Assembly: GCA_046328115.1 (NCBI GenBank)
Contig: JAXLXE010000001.1
Location: 1,054,001 to 1,118,000 of the forward strand
DNA: 64,000 nt
Origin: JAXLXE01 sp046328115
Lineage (GTDB): Bacteria; Chloroflexota; UBA6077; JACCZL01
Direction: 5' to 3'
Positions 26,754-35,020 of the stretch are shown here, piece by piece. The notes under the pieces are model-generated. The model was not told where the DNA came from. It ran no database searches and saw nothing but the letters and a program-made list of their open reading frames with translations. Position 1 is the stretch's first letter. Every line of letters starts with the position of its first letter. The position numbers and the translations under genes are program-made.

Positions 26754-27749
26754 TCAGCTCATTGCCAACCGAGTCCTACCCCTGACCTCCGGATTGCAGA
26801 TGCTGCGAGGGAATTCTCCCGCAAGCATGCGCGCGAGCTGCTCCGCCCCTTGCCGATTGCCATCGCGCACGGCGGCGTCCGAAAAGCCAGCAGCGTGCGG
26901 GGTGACGATGACGTTGTCCAACGCCAGGATCGGGTTGTCCGCTGGGGTTGGCTCAACCTCGAAGACGTCGAGCGCCGCACCGCCGATTCGTCCACCCGCG
27001 AGCGCCGCGTACAGGGCCGCCTCGTGAATCAGGTCGCCGCGCGCCGTGTTCAGCACCCAGGCGGTGGGCTTCATCATTGCCAGCGTGCGCTCATTCAGGA
27101 TCCGGCGCGTCTGATCGTTTGACGGTGCGTGTAGCGAGACGTAGTCGGATCGCCGCAGCAGGTCCTCCAGCGAGACCGGCTCCGCGCGATGGGCGGCAGC
27201 GGTGGCAGCCGTGACGGTGGGATCGAAGGCGACAACCTCCATGTCCATCGCACGGGCCCGGCGGGCCACCTCCCGTCCAACGTGGCCAAAGCCAATCAGT
27301 CCGATGGTCTCCCCGTACAGCGGCGCCACTGGCGGCTGACGGTCACGCTCCCAGCGTCCCTGCTTCAGCCAGTTGTGGAGCGGGATGAGCTTGCGCGTGG
27401 CCGCCAGCAAGAACATGATGGTGTGATTGGCGACCTCACGGTGGCAGAACCAGACGTTGGCCACGGGAATCCCGGCCTCCGTGGCGGCATCGAGGTCGAT
27501 GTGGTTGAAGCCGTGACTAATCGTTACGATCGCCTGGCATCGCTTCAGAGCCTGGATCATGGACCCGTCGATGAACGACACGCCGAGCAGCCCATCAGCC
27601 TCCGGCAGCGCGGCGAGCAAACGATCGCGGTCTGCAATGGGAATCGCCACTAGCTCCGCGCCCGCGCGCGACAGCGAGCGCCGCTCATCGTCGAGCGTAT
27701 CGTCCGTATCGCCTCTGCCGAGCAGACCGCGAACCACCGTAAGGCCCAC
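26754..27749 (-). CDS. D-isomer-specific 2-hydroxyacid dehydrogenase
   Basis: NAD(P)-dependent oxidoreductase of the phosphoglycerate/glyoxylate reductase family, 331 residues. It shows the NAD motif GFGHVGREVARRA, the substrate-binding arginine in LNTARGDLIHE, the glutamate in FEVEPTPADNP and the catalytic histidine in VTPHAAGFSD. The GTG at 27749 has a perfect GGAGG six bases upstream. It leads the ABC-importer operon (32 bases before the binding-protein gene), which suggests that the imported compound yields a 2-hydroxy or 2-oxo acid; that link is inference. Confidence 0.9.
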   Translation of the reverse strand: MGLTVVRGLLGRGDTDDTLDDERRSLSRAGAELVAIPIADRDRLLAALPEADGLLGVSFIDGSMIQALKRCQAIVTISHGFNHIDLDAATEAGIPVANVWFCHREVANHTIMFLLAATRKLIPLHNWLKQGRWERDRQPPVAPLYGETIGLIGFGHVGREVARRARAMDMEVVAFDPTVTAATAAAHRAEPVSLEDLLRRSDYVSLHAPSNDQTRRILNERTLAMMKPTAWVLNTARGDLIHEAALYAALAGGRIGGAALDVFEVEPTPADNPILALDNVIVTPHAAGFSDAAVRDGNRQGAEQLARMLAGEFPRSICNPEVRGRTRLAMS

Positions 27750-27784
27750 TGCGCGCCTCCTGGGGTGAGTGACCGACCTGGCGC

Positions 27785-27790
27785 AGTATA
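27785..27790 (-). promoter_or_regulatory. -10 element TATACT for the dehydrogenase/ABC operon
   Basis: TATACT on the minus strand, 35 bases before the GTG of the 2-hydroxyacid dehydrogenase, in the only intergenic gap of this part of the strand. No -35 match is found at 16-18 bases. It would drive the dehydrogenase and the three ABC genes. Confidence 0.4.
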
Positions 27791-27811
27791 GCCCGGCGGC
27801 TCTGGGCCGGA

Positions 27812-29359
27812 TCAGGTTGCCGCGGCGGTGGCCTTCCGTCGCCAGCTCTCGATAGCGGCGACAAGCCCGGGGATCGTGTGCTCGCTCGCCTCGATCTCGA
27901 CGCGGAGTCCGAGCTCGCGCGCGGTGGCAGACGTTACGGGCCCGATGCTGGCCACCACGACGTGCCGCAGGAGGCCGGAGTCGCCGTCAAGGGCGGCCAG
28001 CAGATTGCGGGCGGTGGACGAGCTGGTGAGCGTGATCAGATCCACCTCTCCGCTCTGAATCCGATCACGGATCGCTCCCTGCGAGTCAGCGGCGACCACG
28101 GTGCGATAGGCAACGACGTCCCTGACGCGCGCGCCGAGCCGGGTGAGCTCCTCTGCGAGCAGCGGCGGGGCGATGTCCGCGCGGGCCAGCAACACCTCGA
28201 CTCCAGCCAGCTCAGCCGGATCGAACGCCGCGACGATGGCCTCAGTGAGGAAACGCTCCGGCAGGCGATCCGCTCGAATCCCATGCTCGGCCAGGCGCTC
28301 CGCCGTGGCGGGTCCCACCGCGCAGACGCGGCTGTGAGCCAGCTTCCGGGTGTCGCCGCCCACCACAGCCAGGCGGTCGAAGAACGCGTCAACGCCGTTC
28401 GTGCTCGTGAAGATCACCCACGCGAAATCGGACAGCCTGGCGATGGCGCTATCTAGTGGAGCCAGATCCTCCACGGGCTGGATCTCGATGGTGGGGAATT
28501 CAAGCGGGACGGCGCCCAGCACGCTCAGGCGGCGCGAGAGCTGGCTGGCCTGGTGGCGCGCGCGCGTCACCAGGACGCGGAGGCCAGCAAGGGGCAGTGC
28601 AGACCGCCAGTCCAGACGGTCCCTCAGCCGCACCACCTCACCCACGACGAACACGGCAGGCGCACCCATGCGCGCGGCGGCGGCTCGCTCCACAATGGTT
28701 GCGAGGGTTCCATCCACCACCTCCTGACGCGGGGTGGTGGCCCAGCGCACGAGCGCAGCGGGAGTCTCCGCGGATCGGCCGTTGGCAACGAGGGCAGCTA
28801 CGATTTCGCTTAGCCTCTCGACGCCCATCACGAATACGAGTGTGTCGGCCGCGCAGGCCACCCTGGCCCAGTCAACTCCGCTGGTGGCCTTCAAGGGGTC
28901 CTCGTGCCCAGTAACCACGGCGAACGACGTGGCGACGGCGCGGTGGGTGACAGGGATGCCGGCCGAGGCGGGGCCCGCGACGGCGCTGGAGATGCCGGGC
29001 ACCACCTCAAAGGCAAGGCCGCGCTCAAACAGCGCCAGCGCCTCCTCGCCACCGCGGCCGAACACGTACGGATCGCCACCCTTGAGCCGAACCACCACGC
29101 GTCCCCGCTCCGCACGGTCGACGAGAACCTGATTGATCTCTTCCTGGGTCATGGTGTGCTGGCGTGGGCCCTTGCCCACGAAGATCCGCTCCGCCGCGGC
29201 GGGTGCCAGGTCCAGTAGCTCCGGCGAGGCCAGGCGATCGTAGACCACCACTTCCGCCTGCGCCAGGCAGCGGGCTCCCTTGACCGTGATCAACTCCGGA
29301 TCACCCGGTCCCGCGCCCACCAGGAACACGCGCCCAGACCCGCTTGCTGGTTCGGTCAC
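27812..29359 (-). CDS. cobA-hemD: Uroporphyrinogen-III C-methyltransferase/uroporphyrinogen-III synthase fusion
   Basis: Bifunctional tetrapyrrole enzyme of 515 residues. The N-terminal half is a SAM-dependent methyltransferase that makes precorrin-2, with VFLVGAGPGDPELITVKG, VVYDRLASPELL, VRLKGGDPYVFGRGGEEA and GIPVTHR. The C-terminal half is uroporphyrinogen-III synthase (VLVTRARHQASQLSRRL, IFTSTNGVDAFF, LITLTSSSTARNLL). The GTG at 29359 overlaps the hemC stop as GTGA; the frame reading further upstream is an Arg-rich shadow of hemC. Such fusions are known. With hemC and the precorrin-2 dehydrogenase gene it carries porphobilinogen to sirohydrochlorin. Confidence 0.93.
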   Translation of the reverse strand: MTEPASGSGRVFLVGAGPGDPELITVKGARCLAQAEVVVYDRLASPELLDLAPAAAERIFVGKGPRQHTMTQEEINQVLVDRAERGRVVVRLKGGDPYVFGRGGEEALALFERGLAFEVVPGISSAVAGPASAGIPVTHRAVATSFAVVTGHEDPLKATSGVDWARVACAADTLVFVMGVERLSEIVAALVANGRSAETPAALVRWATTPRQEVVDGTLATIVERAAAARMGAPAVFVVGEVVRLRDRLDWRSALPLAGLRVLVTRARHQASQLSRRLSVLGAVPLEFPTIEIQPVEDLAPLDSAIARLSDFAWVIFTSTNGVDAFFDRLAVVGGDTRKLAHSRVCAVGPATAERLAEHGIRADRLPERFLTEAIVAAFDPAELAGVEVLLARADIAPPLLAEELTRLGARVRDVVAYRTVVAADSQGAIRDRIQSGEVDLITLTSSSTARNLLAALDGDSGLLRHVVVASIGPVTSATARELGLRVEIEASEHTIPGLVAAIESWRRKATAAAT

Positions 29360-30285
29360 GGGCGGGCCACCCCAGCCGCCAGCAGGCCGTTCGCCGCGGG
29401 CATGAGCAGCTCCGCCAGTGCGCGTCCAGCGGCGATGGGATCTGCCAGCGGCGCGGTGGTGCGCCGTCGGTCCAGAGAGCGCCCATCGGGTGAGGCCACG
29501 ACGCCCACGAGATCCAGGGTGTCCCCACGGATCTGCGCAACGGCCCCGGCCGGGATGCGGCAACCGCCATCGATCACTCGCAGCAGCTCGCGCTCGGCCA
29601 GAGACCGCGCGCGACACGCGGGATCGTCGATCGCGGCCAGCAAATCACGCACGGCAGCATCACCCGATCGACACTGCACCCCGAGGGCGCCTTGTCCAAC
29701 CGCTGGCGTGCACTCGTCTACCTCCAAAATTCGCGTCAGCTCAGCCCGGCGGTCCAGGCGGGCGACGCCCGCTACGGCAACCACGACGGCATCGTAGTGG
29801 CCCTCGTGGAGCCGACGAATGCGGGTGTCGAGGTTCCCGCGGATGGGTTTGATCTGCAGATCCGCGCGTAGCGCCAGGAGCTGGGCAGCGCGGCGCGGGC
29901 TGCCGGTCCCGATGGTTGCTCCTATTGGCAACCTGTCGAAGTCCAGGCCGGCCCGACAGATCACGGCGTCACGCGGGTCCTCACTCGGCGGAAACGCGCC
30001 CAGGCAGAGCCCGGGCGTCTCATCCGTGGGGACGTCCTTCAGGCTGTGCACGGCGATGTCTGCCCCGCCGCGCAGCAGCAGCTCCTCCACGCCTTTGACA
30101 AACACACCCTTGCCCAGCACGGTCAGGGGGGTCTGCTTGTCCTGGTCGCCCGGCGGGAGCACGCGGACCATCTCCACGCGCAGGCCGGGCGCCGCCCGCT
30201 CGAGAAGGCCTGCTACCCATCCGCTCTGAATCAGCGCCAGGACGCTTCCGCGCGTGGCCAGGCGGAGCACGCGGAGCTCGCTCAT
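29356..30285 (-). CDS. hemC: Porphobilinogen deaminase (hydroxymethylbilane synthase)
   Basis: Polymerises four porphobilinogens to hydroxymethylbilane. Motifs: LRLATRGSVLALIQS, GVFVKGVEELLL, IAVHSLKDVPT, GTGSPRRAAQLLALR, IRGNLDTRIRRL and VGQGALGVQCR. The cysteine that holds the dipyrromethane cofactor is present in IDGGCRIPAGA. Length 309 is normal. The ATG overlaps the stop of the upstream gene (ATGA), so the operon is translationally coupled. Confidence 0.96.
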   Translation of the reverse strand: MSELRVLRLATRGSVLALIQSGWVAGLLERAAPGLRVEMVRVLPPGDQDKQTPLTVLGKGVFVKGVEELLLRGGADIAVHSLKDVPTDETPGLCLGAFPPSEDPRDAVICRAGLDFDRLPIGATIGTGSPRRAAQLLALRADLQIKPIRGNLDTRIRRLHEGHYDAVVVAVAGVARLDRRAELTRILEVDECTPAVGQGALGVQCRSGDAAVRDLLAAIDDPACRARSLAERELLRVIDGGCRIPAGAVAQIRGDTLDLVGVVASPDGRSLDRRRTTAPLADPIAAGRALAELLMPAANGLLAAGVARP

Positions 30286-30797
30286 GACGCCACACCGCCA
30301 AGCCTGCGCGTCCGCTCCTCCGCCGCGGCCTCCAGCGCCGCTACTCGGTCATCCGTCAACCAGTCCTCCATCTCCTCGCGAAGCCGCCTGGCAAACGCGG
30401 GGCTGCGCCCCGAGGTGCTTATGGCAATAGCGATCGATCCGCGCCTGGCTACGGATGGGATCACACACTCCGCGCCGTCCTCTGACCGCGCCGAGGCCAC
30501 CAGTGCACCGGCCGCGCGGCCGGCGCTCAACGCGCTCGCGTTCACAGCTCCATCGTCCGTGGCCGCGATCACCAGGAACGCGCCGTCCACGCGGTCAGCC
30601 GCGAACGAGCGCCGCTCGATTCGCAGCGCCCCTTGCTCCTCCAGCGCGTCCAGCTCAGCGGTGACCGTGGGCGCCACAACGAGCACGTCCGCGCCGCAGT
30701 CCAGCAGCGTCCGCGCCCGACGCGTGCCGACCGCGCCGCCACCGACCACCACGCAGCGTCGGCCATCCAAACGAAGGAACACGGGATAGAGCTGCAT
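30282..30797 (-). CDS. Precorrin-2 dehydrogenase/sirohydrochlorin ferrochelatase-like (CysG N-terminal type)
   Basis: NAD-dependent oxidation of precorrin-2 to sirohydrochlorin and possibly iron insertion, as in Met8/SirC. The start chosen is the ATG at 30797 (MQLYPVFLRLDGRRCVVVGG), the usual N-terminus. The Rossmann motif is VVVGGGAVGTRRARTLL, then IAATDDGAVNA and ISTSGRSPAFARRLREE. At 171 residues it is a little shorter than SirC (about 200), with a reduced C-terminal helical part, so chelatase activity is less certain. It begins 4 bases after the regulator gene. Confidence 0.9.
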   Translation of the reverse strand: MQLYPVFLRLDGRRCVVVGGGAVGTRRARTLLDCGADVLVVAPTVTAELDALEEQGALRIERRSFAADRVDGAFLVIAATDDGAVNASALSAGRAAGALVASARSEDGAECVIPSVARRGSIAIAISTSGRSPAFARRLREEMEDWLTDDRVAALEAAAEERTRRLGGVAS

Positions 30798-30801
30798 GGG
30801 A

Positions 30802-31500
30802 TCAGGCGTGCGCGGCCTCGGCGCGCCGCCGGATGGCACCCTCATGCTCGCGGAACATGGTCACCAGAACGTTATCCATGAACTGATTTACACGGCCGAG
30901 CGTCTCGGACATCATGGCCGTGGGCTCAGACTGGCGCGAGAGCCACTGCTGAGCGACATCCAGCACCGGCCCGCGGAACACCACGAACGCCTCCGTTGCC
31001 TCCACCAATGACAGGCCGAGGCCGGCGGAGTAGGCGCCGTACTGAAGGGCCACCTCCTCCCCGCGTGCCAGGCTTCGGTCGCGATCCCGCCGTGCGCCGG
31101 CGCCGACGTACTCGCCGAGCAGGCCAAGCAGCGAGATGCCGAGTACCCGGAACTGGCGTCGCGACTCATCATCCAGCGCCCGATACCAGGTGGTGTCACC
31201 CCAGGCCCGGCGCGCCACCAGCTCAAAGCGCTCGCGGCTCCCAAGCAGCGCTGAGGTAAGCGTCTCGCCATCCCGCTCGCGGCCAGCGGGCGCGGCCTCC
31301 CGGGACATCAACGCTCGAATGTCCGTCTCACGAAAGCGGCGGTGCCCGCCGGGGGTCAGGAACGCCCGGACCTGGCCGCCGTTGGACCACGAGCGCAGCG
31401 TGGACTCGCTGACGCCGAGCAGAGTGCAGGCGTCGCGCATGCCGAGCCACTTATCGCCGGAGGCACCGTTCTCCGCCTCGGGGAGGAGCGGGCGAGTCAC
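30802..31500 (-). CDS. MerR-type HTH regulator with a C-terminal helical sensor-like domain
   Basis: DNA-binding protein of 232 residues. A MerR/excisionase-like winged helix lies at about residues 20-70 (LGMRDACTLLGVSESTLRSW and TPGGHRRFRETDIRALM). The remainder is a four-helix or globin-like domain (RRQFRVLGISLLGLLGEYVG, LQYGAYSAGLGLSLVEATEA) resembling the N-terminal sensor modules of RsbRD-type proteins; that resemblance is from memory. The GTG at 31500 is preferred over an upstream frame in which the 20-bp palindrome would be coding. It heads the siroheme operon and lies next to a palindromic site, so autoregulation and control of tetrapyrrole genes is a reasonable inference. Confidence 0.8.
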   Translation of the reverse strand: MTRPLLPEAENGASGDKWLGMRDACTLLGVSESTLRSWSNGGQVRAFLTPGGHRRFRETDIRALMSREAAPAGRERDGETLTSALLGSRERFELVARRAWGDTTWYRALDDESRRQFRVLGISLLGLLGEYVGAGARRDRDRSLARGEEVALQYGAYSAGLGLSLVEATEAFVVFRGPVLDVAQQWLSRQSEPTAMMSETLGRVNQFMDNVLVTMFREHEGAIRRRAEAAHA

Positions 31501-31526
31501 GCGCGGACAGTCCCAAATCTCACAAA

Positions 31527-31546
31527 ATCTACCGATATCCGCAGAT
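31527..31546. promoter_or_regulatory. 20-bp near-palindrome, putative operator of the tetrapyrrole regulator
   Basis: ATCTACCGATATCCGCAGAT: 16 of the 20 positions are self-complementary around a central GATATC. It begins 27 bases upstream of the regulator's GTG and 128 bases upstream of the divergent murG-like ATG, in the 173-base region between them. No sigma-70 pair with normal spacing is clear on either strand, which is compatible with a MerR-type activated promoter but does not prove it. Confidence 0.5.
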
Positions 31547-31673
31547 CGCGGCCCAGCAGCGTGAAGGTTAGCGGCTGCGGTACGGTCGCCGCAATGACGA
31601 TGCGGCATGATTCCGCGTGATCATTGACAGGGTGGGGGGTGCGGGCTCGAGCCGCGCACCCAGTGGAGAGACC

Positions 31674-32777
31674 ATGCGCGTCCTGCTTGCCGGTGGCGGT
31701 TCCGGGGGGTCAGCTACTCCCCTCCTGGCCGTGGCACACGTGCTGCGCTCGCGCGATCCGTCCACAGCGCTCTTGCTGATTGGGACGGAGACCGGGCCCG
31801 AGGCGGCGCTCGCCGCCGCGGACGGGATTCCGTTTGTGAGCGTGCCGGCGGGCAAACTGCGCCGCTACTGGAGTTTGGAGAACTTCACGGATCCGGCCAG
31901 GGTGGCGATGGGGGTGGTCCGGAGCCTGGCGTCGGTGCGGCAATTCCGCCCAGACGTAGCGTTTGGGGCAGGCGGCTTTGCCTCCGTGCCGCCGCTCTAC
32001 GCGGCCCGAGCGCTGGGCGTACCCGTCCACATCCACCAGCAGGACGTGGTCCCCGGACTGGCCAACCGGCTGCTCGCGCCCATCGCCGCGCGGATCTCGC
32101 TGACGTTCGCTGGCTCGTTGGACCACTTCCCACCCTCTCGCTCAGCGGTCCGCGGGAATCCAGTCCGGCCGTCGGTGCTGCTTGGATCGGCTGAGCGGGC
32201 TCGCGAGAAACTGGGAATCGCGGGGGATCTACCGCTCGTCGTCATCACGGGCGGTGGAACGGGGGCGCTGGGGCTCAACCGCCTGGTGTCCGCCGCGCTG
32301 CATCTGCTCGACGAGCACTGCGAGATCGCGCACCTGACGGGGCGGGGCCGTGCCGTCCCGATCCAGGGCACGCCGCGGAACTACCACTCGTGGGAGCTGC
32401 TCACGGACGGCATGCAGGACCTGCTGGCGGCGGCGGACGTGGTTGTGACGCGGGCGGGGATGGGCACCCTGACGGAGCTCGCGGCGCTCCGCAAAGCTGC
32501 CATTGTGATCCCGATGCCCGACTCCCACCAGGAGTACAACGCGCGGGCGGCTGGTGAGGCGGGAGCGGGACTGGTGCTCGACGAGCGGGCGGTGACGCCC
32601 GAGTCGTTCGCATCGACAATCCTGGCGCTCCTGGGGGACGCCGATCGCCGATCAGAGCTCGGAGCCGCGCTGTCCGCGCTCCTCCCGCCAGGCTCCGCGG
32701 AGCGGATTGCGGATGACCTGAGCGAGCTCGCGTCGCGTCGCGTGGGGTTGCCGCGTCAGAGCCTGGTGCGCGACTGA
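31674..32777 (+). CDS. murG: MurG-like UDP-N-acetylglucosamine transferase
   Basis: GT28 family glycosyltransferase that adds GlcNAc to lipid I to give lipid II at the cytoplasmic face. The ATG at 31674 has GGAG upstream and opens with MRVLLAGGGSGGSATPLLAV, the MurG glycine-rich loop with S-G-G-S in place of the common T-G-G-H. Further motifs: VPAGKLRRYWS, FGAGGFASVPPLYAAR, IHQQDVVPGLANRLL, VVITGGGTGALGLN, VVTRAGMGTLTELAAL and IPMPDSHQEYNA. Length 367 fits. It is isolated from other mur genes, and the altered first loop leaves open that it is a MurG paralogue acting on another lipid-linked acceptor. Tail-to-tail overlap of 22 bases with the debranching-enzyme gene. Confidence 0.8.
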   Translation: MRVLLAGGGSGGSATPLLAVAHVLRSRDPSTALLLIGTETGPEAALAAADGIPFVSVPAGKLRRYWSLENFTDPARVAMGVVRSLASVRQFRPDVAFGAGGFASVPPLYAARALGVPVHIHQQDVVPGLANRLLAPIAARISLTFAGSLDHFPPSRSAVRGNPVRPSVLLGSAERAREKLGIAGDLPLVVITGGGTGALGLNRLVSAALHLLDEHCEIAHLTGRGRAVPIQGTPRNYHSWELLTDGMQDLLAAADVVVTRAGMGTLTELAALRKAAIVIPMPDSHQEYNARAAGEAGAGLVLDERAVTPESFASTILALLGDADRRSELGAALSALLPPGSAERIADDLSELASRRVGLPRQSLVRD

Positions 32778-34987
32778 CCTCGACGCGTCTCCACCGTTAC
32801 GTCGATTGGGCCGGCCCGCTCTATCGTGACGCGCGGCCACTGGCCCTCTTGCTCCACGTCGAAATCCACGCGGTGGCCGCCTATGGAGAGGTTCCGAACC
32901 ACCAGGCGATTGATTCTCCCCAACAGCGACGGTCGTAGCGTCAGCCGCTGGCCCGCCGCGTCCGGCTCCAGGCCCAGCATGGACTGGATGATGAGGAAGA
33001 TGCTCCCCGCGGCCCAGGCCTGGGGACTGCACGAGACGGGGTATTGTGCCGGCATGGAGAAGTACCGCCGGTCCCGACTGAATCCGCAGTAGAGCTCCGG
33101 CAGACGGTAGATCGGGAATCGCACTGCCGCATCGACCACCTCGTCTGCCACCCGCATAGCACGATCGTCGATACGATAGCGCTTGAGCCCGGCGATGATG
33201 ATGGAGTTGTCGTGGGGCCACACCGAGCCGCGGTGATAGCTCATGGGATTGAAACCGGCGGCCCGTGAGCTGAGCGTTCGGATTCCCCAGCCGCTGAGCA
33301 TGTCATCCGCCATCAGGCGCTGCGCAAGAGCGGCGGCTCGGTCGTCATCGGCGATGCCCGTCCAGAGCGCGTGGCCGGCGTTTGAGCTCACCACGCGGAC
33401 GAGCCGCTTGTCCGCGTCCATGGCCAGCGCAAAGCACTGCTCGTCATCCAGCCACCAGTCACGGTTGAAGCGCAGCTTGAGATCACGCGCGCGGTCGCGG
33501 AGGTCACGTGCTCGAGCGGCATCGCCCAGTCGCTCGTACAACCCGCTCATGGCCAACCAGGCGGCGTAGACGTAGCCCTGCACCTCCACCAGCGCGATTG
33601 GCTGAACGGCCTCCGTGCCATCAGCGTGGAGGATCGCTCCACGAGAGTCCTTCCAGCCCTGGTGACGAACCCCGTGTTTGGAGCGGGTTAGGTACTCGAC
33701 GTAGCCGTCTCCGTCCAGGTCGCCGAAGTGATCGATCCAGTCCAGAGCCCGCTCCGCGGCGGGGCAGAGCTCCTTCACCAGAGCGAGGTCATCGGTCCAG
33801 CGAACGTACTCGCCCAGCGTCCAGAGGAAGAGCGGCGTGGCATCCACGCTGCCGTAGTACGGCGCGTGGGGGACATAGCCCAGCGCGGCAAGCTCGCCCA
33901 GGCGGATCTCGTGGAGGATCTTGCCCGGCTGCTCATCCCGCCAGTCGCTCACCTCCCGGCCCTGGTGCGCGGCAAGGAAGCGCAATGAGGCCCGCGCAAG
34001 GGCCGGCTGGAGGCCAAGGCACTGCAGGGCCGTAATCAGGCTGTCCCTGCCGAACGGCACGCTGAACCACGGGATCCCCGCGGAGGGGATATAGCCGTCC
34101 GACACCTCGTCGCTGAGGAGCCGCAGGTCGTGAAGCGAGCGGTGGACCACCGCGTTGAAGATCTCGTGGTCAGTGTTGATGTGGGTGCAGCTTGCGTCCC
34201 AGATCTCGTACGACTCGCGCATGCTGACGAACGCGGCGTCCAGGCCAGCCGCGCCGTCCTCCAGCGGCTGCCCACCGATCCGGGGGACCACGCGGACTGT
34301 GACCGATTCATAGCTTCCCGGCGGGACGGTGAGATCAAAAGTGGCTGTGGTCTGGGCGATGGGGACGCGGCGCTCCACTCGGCGGTCTCCCTGGCCACTG
34401 ATCGCCGGCAGGGCCAACTCCTCCGCCTGGCCGTGCGGCGCCTCCACGGTGACCATGGACGTGGCCGGCCGATCGAAGGTCACGTCGGTGAACCGCTCCA
34501 CGCGATCGAGGCCGGTGTAGCCCAGGACCACTCCGTCAGCGCGGATCTCGGGGCGTGCCAGGTGTCCGGTCTCGCGCTGCCAGGCGTACCCGCGGACGTC
34601 GAACATGTCGCGAAAGTCGCTGCCCAGGCGGATGGAGAGGCGAACCGGAACGGGAAACGCGTTGTAGTTGAACACCCCGATCCGTTCGTGTAGTCCGTCT
34701 CGCAGAAACCGATTGCGGCGGATGCTCAGCGTCTGCGCCGGGACCTCCGTCCCGTCCGCAACGGTGAACGCGCCGTTCGCGAGCTGCAGATTGGTCATGA
34801 AGCTGTGCTCGCCGGCGGAGGAGAGCAAGCGCGGCCTCTGACCGTCCAGGTCAACCTCGTAGAGGCTGAGGAACCGCGTGTCGCGCCAGTACAGGCCCTG
34901 ACCGTCGACGTTTCCCTCCGCGACGTCGCCGTTGGCGTCGCAGACCAGGAACATCTCGCGTTCCTTGAGCACGGTTCGGTCGATCAT
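32756..34987 (-). CDS. Glycogen debranching enzyme-like amylo-alpha-1,6-glucosidase
   Basis: 743 residues. The N-terminal GDE_N-type beta domain (1-260) has DGQGLYWRDTRFLSLYEVDL, RRNRFLRDGLHERIGVFNYN and RLGSDFRDMFDVRG. The (alpha/alpha)6 toroid (280-690) has GIPWFSVPFGRDSLITALQ, APYYGSVDATPLFLWTLGEY, GYVEYLTRSKHGVRHQGWKD and SYHRGSVWPHDNSIIIAGL. Acidic catalytic candidates lie in the GRDS and D-x-T-P segments. Family members hydrolyse alpha-1,6 branches or related glucosides in the cytoplasm. No glg genes are nearby; it follows purA by 33 bases and may share its transcript. Confidence 0.9.
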   Translation of the reverse strand: MIDRTVLKEREMFLVCDANGDVAEGNVDGQGLYWRDTRFLSLYEVDLDGQRPRLLSSAGEHSFMTNLQLANGAFTVADGTEVPAQTLSIRRNRFLRDGLHERIGVFNYNAFPVPVRLSIRLGSDFRDMFDVRGYAWQRETGHLARPEIRADGVVLGYTGLDRVERFTDVTFDRPATSMVTVEAPHGQAEELALPAISGQGDRRVERRVPIAQTTATFDLTVPPGSYESVTVRVVPRIGGQPLEDGAAGLDAAFVSMRESYEIWDASCTHINTDHEIFNAVVHRSLHDLRLLSDEVSDGYIPSAGIPWFSVPFGRDSLITALQCLGLQPALARASLRFLAAHQGREVSDWRDEQPGKILHEIRLGELAALGYVPHAPYYGSVDATPLFLWTLGEYVRWTDDLALVKELCPAAERALDWIDHFGDLDGDGYVEYLTRSKHGVRHQGWKDSRGAILHADGTEAVQPIALVEVQGYVYAAWLAMSGLYERLGDAARARDLRDRARDLKLRFNRDWWLDDEQCFALAMDADKRLVRVVSSNAGHALWTGIADDDRAAALAQRLMADDMLSGWGIRTLSSRAAGFNPMSYHRGSVWPHDNSIIIAGLKRYRIDDRAMRVADEVVDAAVRFPIYRLPELYCGFSRDRRYFSMPAQYPVSCSPQAWAAGSIFLIIQSMLGLEPDAAGQRLTLRPSLLGRINRLVVRNLSIGGHRVDFDVEQEGQWPRVTIERAGPIDVTVETRRGQSRTRL

Positions 34988-35020
34988 CTTCGATCGCGGA
35001 CGGGCGCGGCGTGCGGCGCG

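Noticed and set aside
31624..31629. TTGACA before the murG-like gene as a -35
   Set aside because: No -10 match follows at 16-18 bases; the sequence downstream is GC-rich.
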